Positions 24,036 through 31,351 are shown, counted from the first letter of the stretch. The stretch: 64,000 bases of DNA from Halorubrum lipolyticum DSM 21995 (GCF_000337375.1 NZ_AOJG01000041.1:116554-180553); one strand, 5' to 3'. The notes: generated by a model not told the origin, from the sequence alone. Translations and numbers: made by a program.

Positions 24036-24680
24036 ATGTCTCAAGATGATGAGGATACTCAATCACAAAGTGAGACTGACCCAGAATTAAAATCACCGTT
24101 GGGGATCGTCTGGGGCTTCATTAAGCTCTGTTGGATGATAATTAAGGGATTGCTCTTGATTTCCGCGCTATTAGTAGGTGGAGTTTTGCTCGTTGTGGCA
24201 GGTATCATGGGTACTGTTGGACCACTCCTGGTAATGGAGGGATTAAAAGTATTGTCACTAACCGACGACATTGCTTTGATGACTGATTATCAAATATTAT
24301 ATATTATAGCATTTGTCTTCTTTTTTGGGGGAATATTCATAGCGCACGATATAAGATCTGTATTAGAGACTATTGTAGGCAACTCTGCCGCAGAATCCAT
24401 TGCTCCAATATTTGAGACTGGAGGATTTCTTCTCGCACTAGTTGGTGCACCGGTGTACCTCATTGCACTGCCATTGAGTGTCTATAATCTGGGAAATGTA
24501 TTAAAAGAATTATTCCCAGAGTATTCCTGGTACATCTATGTAGCACAAATGATATTTGTTCTTTTAGTAGGGATGGCTCTTCTTGGCGATTCAGACTATG
24601 AGGGGTCCTCTTCTTCTGGATCTCAGAGCAGGGATCCAAACTATTCGAAGACATCAGCGTGGTATTTTTTCTACAAGTAA
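24036..24680 (+). CDS. AT-rich four-TM membrane protein
   Basis: 214 aa with about four TM helices (near 33-60, 78-98, 128-150 and 160-180) and short loops; the N-terminus is acidic. Codon use is far more AT-rich than the virion genes. Leaderless by position: TATA-like ATTATATGAC ~25 nt upstream of ATG 24036. Possible cargo of another origin, for example superinfection exclusion; no family recognised. Confidence 0.55.
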   Translation: MSQDDEDTQSQSETDPELKSPLGIVWGFIKLCWMIIKGLLLISALLVGGVLLVVAGIMGTVGPLLVMEGLKVLSLTDDIALMTDYQILYIIAFVFFFGGIFIAHDIRSVLETIVGNSAAESIAPIFETGGFLLALVGAPVYLIALPLSVYNLGNVLKELFPEYSWYIYVAQMIFVLLVGMALLGDSDYEGSSSSGSQSRDPNYSKTSAWYFFYK

Positions 24681-24755
24681 TATCCAATAATTCGCGAAGA
24701 CGCATAATTTTTAGAATTGTTACTGGCGATGCTGATGAACACCCCAATTATCAGT

Positions 24756-24992
24756 CTAAACGAACGCTTCCGTCCGCTCCTTCGTATGCTCACTCACGAC
24801 CTCGTCGACGCCCTCCCGGTCGAGCATCGCCTTGTGCAGTGCCTCGCCGGTGATCATCAGCTCGCTCGTGCCGTCGGCCTGCTCGATCCCCTCGATCCAC
24901 GCTTCACGTTCACCCGGTCGGAAGATTCCGCGATCGTCGAGGGCAGCGACCAACTCCTGCAGATCCGCGCGATAAGCGTCCTCCAGAGACAT
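24756..24992 (-). CDS. Hypothetical 78-aa acidic protein
   Basis: Helical acidic protein (MSLEDAYRADLQELVAALDD ... ALHKAMLDREGVDEVV). No family recognised. ATG 24992 faces away from the coiled-coil gene that begins at about 25082, so both share a divergent control region. GC-rich again, unlike the gene on its left. Confidence 0.55.
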   Translation of the reverse strand: MSLEDAYRADLQELVAALDDRGIFRPGEREAWIEGIEQADGTSELMITGEALHKAMLDREGVDEVVSEHTKERTEAFV

Positions 24993-25081
24993 GTTTCACT
25001 TTTACTCAGCGCACAAGGCTTACATCTTTCTTTAAACACCCGCTCGGGAGAGATGTGCCGCCAAGTAGGACGCAGCAGACG

Positions 25082-25357
25082 ATGGTTGAGCAGCGCGCGA
25101 AGGAGCTGGAGGATTTCCGGCGGATGCTGAGACCGGAGGCGCAGCAGGCCTTCGGCGAGGTGCTGGGAATGATGGGCGCCAACGCTGGCGCCGCTGACTA
25201 CCTGGAGCCGGCGACGCCGCGGCGGGGGATGGATCTCTCGCTATACATCGAGGCGGAGCTGGAGCGCCAACGGTTGAGACAAGAGGTTGCCCGGTTGGAA
25301 GCCGAGATCGACCAGATCAAGGAGTACCTCGCCGGCGAGGCCGTCCCGCTGGAATAA
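25082..25357 (+). CDS. Hypothetical coiled-coil protein
   Basis: 91 aa from ATG 25082 (a GTG at 25055 in frame would add 9 residues; TATA TTTAAACA at 25031-25038). The C-terminal half is a coiled coil (LYIEAELERQRLRQEVARLE) spanning ~40 residues. Probably an oligomerising adaptor; unknown role. Confidence 0.55.
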   Translation: MVEQRAKELEDFRRMLRPEAQQAFGEVLGMMGANAGAADYLEPATPRRGMDLSLYIEAELERQRLRQEVARLEAEIDQIKEYLAGEAVPLE

Positions 25358-25408
25358 CTGACTGCTTCTCGCCGGTTTTGATGTAGCTCCACGTGAGAAC
25401 TCTCAACG

Positions 25409-25771
25409 ATGACCGGCTTCGACGACCTCACGGAACGCTACGAACGTTTCGTCGACGATCGCGACTGGGACCAGTTTCACACGCCGAAGAACCTCGCTGA
25501 GGCGATCAGCGTCGAAGCGAACGAGCTGCTGGAGGTCTTTCTGTGGCACGACAACCACCCCTCCGAGGAGGTCCGGTCTGATTCCGAAGTGCGAGCTCGC
25601 GTCAAGGAGGAGATCGCCGACGTGGTGATTTACTCGATCGCGATGGCGGACCAGTTCGACATTGACCTCGCCGAGGCCGTCGAGGAGAAGATGGCGGACA
25701 ACGAGGAGCGCTTCGATGAGGAAACGGCCACGGAGATGACCGAGGATCTCAGTCGCTGGCAGCGGGACTAG
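25409..25771 (+). CDS. MazG-like nucleoside triphosphate pyrophosphohydrolase
   Basis: 120 aa, the size of single-domain MazG/RS21-C6 (iMazG, dCTPase-like) proteins. Metal-binding residues appear as E-A-N-E-L-L-E-V-F-L-W at ~32-42 (ExxE) and E-E-I-A-D-V-V-I-Y at ~70-78 (ExxD). These enzymes cleave (d)NTPs or modified nucleotides to monophosphates. It ends one base before the convergent EVE-nuclease gene ends, so a joint role in nucleotide or base modification is tempting but unproven. Confidence 0.8.
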   Translation: MTGFDDLTERYERFVDDRDWDQFHTPKNLAEAISVEANELLEVFLWHDNHPSEEVRSDSEVRARVKEEIADVVIYSIAMADQFDIDLAEAVEEKMADNEERFDEETATEMTEDLSRWQRD

Positions 25772-26968
25772 CTAGAGCAGGTCGCTGAAGACTGATGCCG
25801 ATTCGCTCGGGCCCTTGATCGCGTCATCGTCGACCCAGACCGTGTAGATGCCCTCGTTCTGGAGGTCTTTTAGGAAGCGCGCGTAGCCGTCGGTGGGGCG
25901 CTGGGACAGCACGAGGAACCGGAGCGGGTCGTCGTCGAGGTCGTCGAGTCGGAAGTCGCGGTAGCGGTACTCGGCGAGCTGCCCGATCGCGTATCGGATC
26001 TGGTCGCGTTCGTTGCCCTCGTGGATGTACTTCGCCTCTGCCAGCAGGTGCGTGTCGTCGCGAGTGGCGATCAGGTCGCTGTACTCGGTCTCTTCGACGG
26101 TGAACCCGCTGTCCCCGAGCGTCTCCTCAACCACGTCGAGGATGCGCTCGTGCTCCTGATTCTTCCGCTGGGTGTCGGCGGTGTCTCGGACGAAGCTGAC
26201 CTCCGTCTCGTCGCCGGTCACCTCCAGGTCATCGGCGCCGCTCCGATCTCGTCGGGAGCCACTGGAGGATCCCCCGCTGCTGCCACTCTGGCCCGAGCTG
26301 GTGCTGGAACCGCCACCGCGTTCCTGACGAGTCCCCGAGTCAAGTCCGCCGGTATCCGTGGAACCGGGCTGACTCGTGACGAACTCGCCGTCGCTTTCGG
26401 AGGCGTGTGCCGCCGAGGGGGTGTCGCGCTCGTCGGCCTCTAGGTCCCGCAGACGGCCCTCAAGGAGCGGTCGGAGCTTTTGGATCTCCTTGACCTCGGA
26501 CATGACCCCCATCGGATTGAACGAGTAGCCGGCGTCCTCGCGCATCTCTCCGAACGTGAGGATGTTTTCGGAGAGGGCATGGCACTCGTCGATGATCTGG
26601 GCCTCTTCCTTCTCAGAAACGGGGATGTTCTCAACGGCGTCGCTGTCGCCGAACCAGTACATCTCCTCGAAGTAGATCAGATACGGATAGTCTCGGCCGC
26701 CTTGCAGCTCCTCCAGCCAGACGGCTTCGTCTTTGGTGTCGAACCCGCCGACGACGCCGACGCCGATCACGCCGCCGCCAGCGTCGTTATCGTTGATGTA
26801 CTCCGGCTTGGTGCCGTGGAAGAGGAACACGTCGCCTGCCGAGATGCTTTCCCACTTGCTTCGCTCTCCATCGGGAAGGCCCCAGAAGCCACGGTGAAAC
26901 GTTGTAAGCCAGTGTTCGATTCGACCGGAGAACTTGTAGACGGGAGCGTTCAGGAGGTCAGATCGCAT
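25772..26968 (-). CDS. EVE-domain and PD-(D/E)XK nuclease fusion
   Basis: 398 aa. Residues ~8-110 resemble an EVE/PUA-like modified-base reader: WLTTFHRGFWGLPDGERSKW, AGDVFLFHG, then GVIGVGVVGG and YPYLIYFEE. Residues ~115-180 are helical. A Ser/Gly-rich linker (~185-250) leads to a nuclease with D298, E311-A-K313 and Q330 (YSDLIATRDDTHLLAEAKYI ... IGQLAEYRYR), the restriction-endonuclease-like core. This architecture suggests a type IV, modification-dependent restriction enzyme acting on DNA or RNA of competitors. ATG 26968 is ~28 nt after TATA-like AATTTATCA: leaderless, own promoter. Confidence 0.75.
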   Translation of the reverse strand: MRSDLLNAPVYKFSGRIEHWLTTFHRGFWGLPDGERSKWESISAGDVFLFHGTKPEYINDNDAGGGVIGVGVVGGFDTKDEAVWLEELQGGRDYPYLIYFEEMYWFGDSDAVENIPVSEKEEAQIIDECHALSENILTFGEMREDAGYSFNPMGVMSEVKEIQKLRPLLEGRLRDLEADERDTPSAAHASESDGEFVTSQPGSTDTGGLDSGTRQERGGGSSTSSGQSGSSGGSSSGSRRDRSGADDLEVTGDETEVSFVRDTADTQRKNQEHERILDVVEETLGDSGFTVEETEYSDLIATRDDTHLLAEAKYIHEGNERDQIRYAIGQLAEYRYRDFRLDDLDDDPLRFLVLSQRPTDGYARFLKDLQNEGIYTVWVDDDAIKGPSESASVFSDLL

Positions 26969-27019
26969 CAAGTAGAGTACAGTTGGAATCGGTGATAAAT
27001 TGTGTCGTATAGAATGTAT

Positions 27020-27658
27020 TCACTGCTGGTTGCTCTGACTCGAATTCTCAACATCGACCGCATCAGAGCTGTGTAAAAGTTCGGTGATTCCTTGTTGATG
27101 TTCGCCGCCAGTAACGAGAACGGCCTCATCATATTTCTCAGAGTGAGACCGAATTCGCTCTGCGATGTGCCTGTTTCTGGCATACTGATTCCCAGCTAAG
27201 AATGCTAGAAACAGACTGACACCGAATCCAAATAGAATAGTGAAAATAAGCAAATATTCATTCAATATCCCGGTGTACAGAACTATGAACCAGATTAGCC
27301 CCAGTGAAATCCAATTAGACATGCTCCAAAGCTTTGATTCATTCTGGATGAGCTCAAGAGCGGGGGCATCCGTCGGAACAATATCTGCTCCATATTCCAT
27401 CTCAAGATGTTTTTCAATCTTCTTATCCTTCTCAAAAGCTAGTTGAACTGCTGGTAGAACGACCTTCCCCCATAGAATCATAGTACCAACCAACAGCGGC
27501 GCTAAGGCAAACGTACTAACGTATTCTCTTAGAGTAGGGCTCCTTACGGAATCTTCTGTAAATACCACATCTGGAGAAGAGACGTTCTGTTCAATTTCAC
27601 TTATTCTCTGATCGATCTTTCTGCTGGCGTGCTTTCCTGAGTTAATGTACAATCTCAT
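27020..27658 (-). CDS. Divergent TraB/PrgY-like membrane protein
   Basis: 212 aa. TraB/TIKI-family hallmarks seem conserved: an N-terminal SGKH (residues 7-10, for GTxH), SPDVVFTEDSVR (28-39, for PDvVxxEL...R), RNRHIAERIR (161-170, for the RDRxMA helix) and GGEHQQGITELL (184-195, for GxGHxxGI). Two or three TM helices lie at ~48-68, 114-132 and 134-156. Family members include PrgY/TraB, which inhibits a peptide pheromone, and the membrane-tethered metalloproteases TIKI. AT-rich. It overlaps the ribbon-helix-helix gene by 4 bp (ATGA), so the pair is co-expressed. Confidence 0.55.
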   Translation of the reverse strand: MRLYINSGKHASRKIDQRISEIEQNVSSPDVVFTEDSVRSPTLREYVSTFALAPLLVGTMILWGKVVLPAVQLAFEKDKKIEKHLEMEYGADIVPTDAPALELIQNESKLWSMSNWISLGLIWFIVLYTGILNEYLLIFTILFGFGVSLFLAFLAGNQYARNRHIAERIRSHSEKYDEAVLVTGGEHQQGITELLHSSDAVDVENSSQSNQQ

Positions 27659-27858
27659 TTATTTTCCGCAAATAGAGAGGGATTCTCAATAGCAGCAGCC
27701 ATAAGTTGTCGTATGGCCTCCGCACGGGTCATGTCCATTGGGACTTTCCCCTCGATTTGCGCTTTCTTTAGAGCTCGATCAAAGTCGTCGAGGAACTCGT
27801 CATTTACACGGGCTGTGACATTTGTAGATTCTTGATCCGGGTCGTAAGCACCGCTCAT
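27655..27858 (-). CDS. Ribbon-helix-helix protein paired with TraB-like gene
   Basis: 67 aa with an RHH-type strand (TNVTARVNDEFLDDFDRALK) and a second helix (RAEAIRQLMAAA). It is the first gene of a two-gene unit with the TraB-like membrane protein, so it resembles the antitoxin/repressor position of many two-gene modules. ATG 27858; palindromes at 27895-27911 and 27917-27927 lie just upstream. Confidence 0.7.
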   Translation of the reverse strand: MSGAYDPDQESTNVTARVNDEFLDDFDRALKKAQIEGKVPMDMTRAEAIRQLMAAAIENPSLFAENK

Positions 27859-27894
27859 GTACCTTCTGTGAAGTTACTAACTCAATAATCTCTG

Positions 27895-27927
27895 GATTAC
27901 AGTTTGTAATCTCCAAATCTCTGAGAT
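27895..27927. promoter_or_regulatory. Two palindromic operators between divergent RHH genes
   Basis: GATTAC (27895-27900) and GTAATC (27906-27911) form a perfect inverted repeat with a 5-nt spacer; six bases later ATCTCTGAGAT (27917-27927) is a second palindrome. They lie in the 110-bp space between two divergent ribbon-helix-helix genes (27655-27858 minus, 27969-28166 plus), where self-repression sites would be expected. Confidence 0.6.
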
Positions 27928-27968
27928 GGAGAAAGTATTAAGTTATTCATCTCTCAACGTAAGGTCGC

Positions 27969-28166
27969 ATGGCGCTATCAGTCAATGTGACCGTCAACAT
28001 GCCGATGGAGATGGTCGACGACGTGACCGAACAAGCCGAAGAACACGGGATGAGCCGCGCTGAGTACATCCGCTTCCTGATCCGTCAGGCCGACGACTCT
28101 CCCTTCGCGGTCCCGGAGCAGTCGCTCACGACGACGGACGGCGAATCGAAGAAGGGCCCCGCGTGA
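27969..28166 (+). CDS. CopG-like ribbon-helix-helix regulator
   Basis: 65 aa. VTVNMPMEMVDDVTEQAEEH followed by SRAEYIRFLIRQA is a clear CopG/Arc-type ribbon-helix-helix. It heads the operon of a 92-residue protein, a small zinc finger and the integrase, all overlapping, so it probably controls integrase expression. Stop in a TGATG overlap with the next gene. Confidence 0.8.
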   Translation: MALSVNVTVNMPMEMVDDVTEQAEEHGMSRAEYIRFLIRQADDSPFAVPEQSLTTTDGESKKGPA

Positions 28167-28444
28167 TGACCCAGACTAAAGAGACACCCTCAGGGCCCAC
28201 CGAAGAAAACGCGAGCGACCGTAAAAAGCGTGCGGAGCAGGCCGCCACGTTCAGCGTTCCCGACGTGCGCAGACGGCCCGACGCCGTCGTCCGCGCCGTC
28301 GAACTGCGCACGACGCACGGAATGAGAACGGTCGAGATCCCCGTCTCGCCGCTCGCAACCGACACCGCCGCCGTCGACCTCGCACGGCGCCGCGCCGGGA
28401 TCCCGCCCAGGGAGTTCAGAACGGGGGAGGTGCTGCCCGCGTGA
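28166..28444 (+). CDS. Hypothetical protein of integrase operon
   Basis: 92 aa, basic N-terminal half (EENASDRKKRAEQAATFSVP) then VVRAVELRTTHGMRTVEIPV. No family recognised. ATG 28166 overlaps the preceding TGA; a GTG lies one codon upstream. Overlaps the next gene by 4 bp (GTGA). A recombination directionality factor is possible by position only. Confidence 0.55.
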   Translation: MTQTKETPSGPTEENASDRKKRAEQAATFSVPDVRRRPDAVVRAVELRTTHGMRTVEIPVSPLATDTAAVDLARRRAGIPPREFRTGEVLPA

Positions 28445-28578
28445 CCCGCGTCCACGTCGTCTGTCGCGACTGCGACTTCGAGCAGGTGAAGATCTCGAAG
28501 ACGGTCGCCGCGAACGCTGCGCTCGACCACGAAGACGAGACCGGCCACGAGACCGAGTATGAGGTGGTCGCGAAGTGA
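28441..28578 (+). CDS. 45-aa C2H2 zinc-finger microprotein
   Basis: GTG 28441 to TGA 28578. The product reads VCRDCDFEQ near its start, then LDHEDETGHE: C8-x2-C11 with H30 and H36 form a C2H2-type finger, a small fold frequent in haloarchaea. Coupled by GTGA overlaps to the gene before it and to the integrase after it, suggesting a DNA-binding accessory of integration. Confidence 0.65.
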   Translation: MTRVHVVCRDCDFEQVKISKTVAANAALDHEDETGHETEYEVVAK

Positions 28579-29615
28579 CGGACCTCGAACCGATCGAGCC
28601 GTCGGAGGCTGTCGACCTCTACCTGCGAGGCCGCGAGGACATCAGCGAGAACACCCGCGAGTCCCAGCTCTACGACCTTCGCGCCTTCGTCGCGTGGACC
28701 GACGAGGTGGGGCTCACGAACATGAACGAGCTGTCCGGCCGGGACCTCTACGAGTTCCGCGTCTGGCGCCGCGACGGCGGCTACTCCGGACAGGAGATCG
28801 CGACCGTCACGCTCCGGGGAACGCTCGCGACGATCCGCGCGTTCCTCCGCTTCTGCGCGACGATCGACGCCGTCGAGGAGGAACTCTGGGACAAGCTCCC
28901 GCTCCCGGTCGCCGACCGCGCCGATCAGGTGAGCGACAGCACGCTCGACCCGGATCGCGCCGTCGCGATTCTGGAACACCTGGACAAGTACGCATACGCC
29001 AGCCGCCGCCACGTCATCCTCCTGCTGCTGTGGCATACGGGATGCCGGTCGGGCGCGATCCGCGGCCTCGATCTCGGCGATCTCGACCTCGAAGGAACCC
29101 GCGCCCGAGGTGAGGGGCCGGCGATCCACTTCGTCCACCGGCCGGACACCGGCACGCCCCTCAAGAACAAGGGTCCCGGCACGCGCTGGAACGCGATCAG
29201 TCACGAGGTGGCGACCGTACTCCGCGACTACATCGACGGCCCGCGGAAGGACACGACCGACGAACACGGCCGACGGCCGCTCCTGTCGACCAAGCACGGG
29301 CGCATCAGCTCGTCGTCGATCAGGAGCAACCTCTACCGGGTGACTCGGCCCTGCTGGCGCGGAGAGCCGTGCCCTCACGACGAGGACCCGGACACCTGCG
29401 ACTTCACCGAGACCGGCCACATGAGCCGCTGTCCGTCCGCACGGTCACCCCACGACGTGCGGAGTGGGAGGGTCACGGCGTATCGGCGAGCGAACGTGAA
29501 ACGCGATCTGGTCGAGGACCGGCTCAACGCGAGCGACGACGTTCTCGACAAGCACTACGATCGACGCAGCGAGCGCGAGAAAGCGGCGCAGCGACGGAGG
29601 TACTTCGACATATGA
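28575..29615 (+). CDS. int: Tyrosine recombinase/integrase of provirus
   Basis: 346 aa, full length. The N-terminal SAM-like core-binding domain spans ~1-115 (VDLYLRGREDISENTRESQL). The catalytic domain has the first Arg in HTGCRSGAIRGLDLGDLDL, the H-x-x-R box in SPHDVRSGRVTAYRR, and the Tyr in DKHYDRRSEREKAAQ. A Cys/His insert (CWRGEPCPHDEDPDTCD) is typical of haloarchaeal phage integrases. Starts GTG in a GTGA overlap with the zinc finger and ends 185 bp before attR, the usual place for an enzyme catalysing site-specific integration into tRNA-Tyr. Confidence 0.9.
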   Translation: MTDLEPIEPSEAVDLYLRGREDISENTRESQLYDLRAFVAWTDEVGLTNMNELSGRDLYEFRVWRRDGGYSGQEIATVTLRGTLATIRAFLRFCATIDAVEEELWDKLPLPVADRADQVSDSTLDPDRAVAILEHLDKYAYASRRHVILLLLWHTGCRSGAIRGLDLGDLDLEGTRARGEGPAIHFVHRPDTGTPLKNKGPGTRWNAISHEVATVLRDYIDGPRKDTTDEHGRRPLLSTKHGRISSSSIRSNLYRVTRPCWRGEPCPHDEDPDTCDFTETGHMSRCPSARSPHDVRSGRVTAYRRANVKRDLVEDRLNASDDVLDKHYDRRSEREKAAQRRRYFDI

Positions 29616-29668
29616 ACCGACAAGCACCACAACGGTCAGCGACGGGTAGCGACGGCAGAGATCATGCG

Positions 29669-29683
29669 TTCGGGGAGGGCGGA
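29669..29683 (+). other. Partial att-like copy (15 bp)
   Basis: TTCGGGGAGGGCGGA is identical to the last 15 bases of the att core. It lies 138 bp before attR, between the integrase and attR. A stem-loop (AGCAACCG ... CGGTTGCT, ~29693-29721) follows. It may be a remnant of an earlier junction or an accessory integrase-binding site. Confidence 0.6.
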
Positions 29684-29800
29684 CTGAACCTCAGCAACCG
29701 TGAGCGACAGCGAGCGGTTGCTGTCTGTGAGGGATAACCGACCCGAATTGGGCACGGAAGTCGCAGCACGCGAACCGAGTGAGCGTGACCGTCTTCCGGA

Positions 29801-29821
29801 GTTCAATTCGGGGAGGGCGGA
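29801..29821 (+). other. attR: 21-bp repeat of tRNA-Tyr 3' end
   Basis: Exact copy of 9476-9496. An imperfect inverted version of its CAATTCGG core (CCCGAATTGGG) occurs about 45 bp upstream near 29749. It marks the right limit of the provirus under the simplest reading. Confidence 0.85.
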
Positions 29822-29934
29822 CTTCTGTTGCGAACAACGTGAGCAGCCAGAAGTCTCACGGACCGAATTGAGCAGACGAGTCACAGCCCGGACCGGCGAG
29901 CGAAGCGAGCCGCACGCCCGGACTGTCTCGGCGA

Positions 29935-29955
29935 GTTCAATTCGGGGAGGCCGGA
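29935..29955 (+). other. Third att-like copy, 20 of 21 bases
   Basis: Matches the att core except for one G-to-C change (GAGGCCGGA). It lies 134 bp beyond attR. The interval between the two resembles a degenerate copy of the interval before attR: both hold CGAATTG, an AGTC-x-CAGC-like segment and GCGAG-rich sequence. This points to an older integration or tandem duplication at the same tRNA. Confidence 0.7.
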
Positions 29956-29991
29956 CTCCTTTATAACCGATCCGTGACCGACTGTAGCCGA

Positions 29992-30585
29992 CTACTGCCA
30001 GTCGCGGTCGACCTGAAACGGTTCCAGTTCGGCGTAGTACGATCCGGTCAATCGCCCGATTGCGTCGATCTTCCGGACGTCTATTTTCCCGTCGGTCAGG
30101 AGTGCGTCGTCGACGTGGATCAGTTCGATACGTCCGAAGACGACGGTGTGATCGCCGATAGAGAGCGTGTCGTGAAGCGTACACTCCATGGTCGCCTTGG
30201 CGGCGGCGACGAGCGGCACGTCGACGGTGTCAGCCTCCCGCCGTGCTAACCCGACGAGGTCGAACTCGTCCGTTTCGCCGTCGACGCTCTGGCTGGTCCG
30301 GTCCATCTGTTCGACCAAGTCAGAAGTGACCAAGTTGAGACCGAACGCCTCCGTTTCGAGGACGTTCTGCGTCGAATCCTTCTGGATCCCTTCGGCTCGG
30401 TCCTCGGCCGAGAACATCACGATCGGCGGCTCCGCCTCGATGATTCCCATGTAGAAACTGTACGGAGCGAGGTTGTCGACGCCGGCGGCGCTCCGCGTCG
30501 AGACCCACCCGATAGGGCGAGGGACGATGATGCTCGTTAAGAGCCGGTACATGTCGTCGACGGACTCGTCCGGGTCGATGTCCAT
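29992..30585 (-). CDS. Flavin reductase family protein
   Basis: 197-aa FMN-binding split-barrel protein of the flavin reductase (DIM6/NTAB-like) family. It has the strand VPRPIGWVSTRSAAGVDNLA, the SFYMGI... segment, and the family turn FGLNLVTSDLVEQMDRTSQS. It would use NAD(P)H to reduce flavin, or act on a flavin-linked substrate. ATG 30585 is preferred: the TATA box (GCTTATACA, ~30612-30620) lies ~30 nt upstream. First host gene right of the provirus. Confidence 0.85.
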   Translation of the reverse strand: MDIDPDESVDDMYRLLTSIIVPRPIGWVSTRSAAGVDNLAPYSFYMGIIEAEPPIVMFSAEDRAEGIQKDSTQNVLETEAFGLNLVTSDLVEQMDRTSQSVDGETDEFDLVGLARREADTVDVPLVAAAKATMECTLHDTLSIGDHTVVFGRIELIHVDDALLTDGKIDVRKIDAIGRLTGSYYAELEPFQVDRDWQ

Positions 30586-30817
30586 TGGTGTGTATCCAAG
30601 TATGGGCTGTATAAGCATTCTCGCGGCTGCCCGACACGACCGCGCCGCTCGCCGCGATCAGAGTATAGTCGACGATACAGTCCCTGAGAGAGAGATTGAA
30701 AATCGCCACCGGCGTTTCGTCCGTCGATTAGCGTCCGAAAGAGCGGCGTAAAACCGGCAAAAACATCCCCGATATATTACATACGTGTTTAATATTCATT
30801 GCGATAGATGATTAAGA

Positions 30818-31351
30818 ATGTCTGTAGGACAGGAGCTACTCGACGTGCCGTTCCCCGAGATGATCGCGAGCATGGGGCAGGGGATCGCGGACGCGCAGAA
30901 CCAGTTGGACATGAACTCGGTCGAGGTCGCGAAGATCCTCGCCGACACGGAGATCGAGGTCGTCCCGGCGATCACGCGGACGATCGACACGAACGGCGAC
31001 GTCACCTACGAGGAGGCGACCCCGATGGACGTCTCGCTGCTGCAGGCCGGGCTGTTCCCGACCTTCTACCAGTTCTCGGAGGCCGTCATCGAGGTCGAAA
31101 TGGACATCAAGACGACCACCGAACGCGAGACGAACATCGACGTGAGCGCCGAGGCACACGCGGGATTCGGGCTGTGGGGCGGGAGCATCCAGACCGACGT
31201 GAGCCACAACCGGAAGTTCGGCAAGGAGGTCCACGGGACGAGCAAGCTGAAGACCACGATGGTCCCGGTTCCGGAGCCGCCGTACCTCTTCCCCGAGGTC
31301 GAGACCGTCGACATGCGACAGACCGAGGACGACGAAGAGGAGACGGAGTGA
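30818..31351 (+). CDS. DUF2589-like protein, first gene of PASTA/HhH operon
   Basis: 177 aa. An N-terminal helix (FPEMIASMGQGIADAQNQLD) is followed by EIEVVPAITRTIDTNGDVTY and the strand FPTFYQFSEAVIEVEMDI. A Gly/Ala-rich stretch (HAGFGLWGGSIQTDVSHNRK) and an acidic tail end it. The pattern resembles the DUF2589 family, which has no known function. A clear paralogue is the next gene. ATG 30818 lies ~25 nt after TATA-like TTTAATATT. Confidence 0.6.
   Translation: MSVGQELLDVPFPEMIASMGQGIADAQNQLDMNSVEVAKILADTEIEVVPAITRTIDTNGDVTYEEATPMDVSLLQAGLFPTFYQFSEAVIEVEMDIKTTTERETNIDVSAEAHAGFGLWGGSIQTDVSHNRKFGKEVHGTSKLKTTMVPVPEPPYLFPEVETVDMRQTEDDEEETE

Larger units (their letters stand above)
9476..29821. 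mobile_element. Sphaerolipovirus-like provirus in tRNA-Tyr
   Basis: About 20.3 kb bounded by a 21-bp direct repeat of the tRNA-Tyr 3' end. It contains a tyrosine recombinase beside attR, a packaging ATPase (16839-17663), a small membrane protein, two consecutive candidate major capsid proteins (18704-19951) and about ten small virion-type genes to 23903. Gene order ATPase, TM protein, small MCP, large MCP, small TM protein matches the SH1/HHIV-2/SNJ1 lineage as I remember it. No terminase, portal or tape-measure gene is present, which argues against a tailed virus. Genes look intact, so it may be inducible. Confidence 0.85.

Noticed and set aside
9476-29821. Interpretation as a tailed (caudovirus) prophage
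   Set aside because: A collar-fold domain is present, but no terminase, portal, tape measure or head protease is seen; the ATPase and twin capsid candidates fit a tailless virus better.
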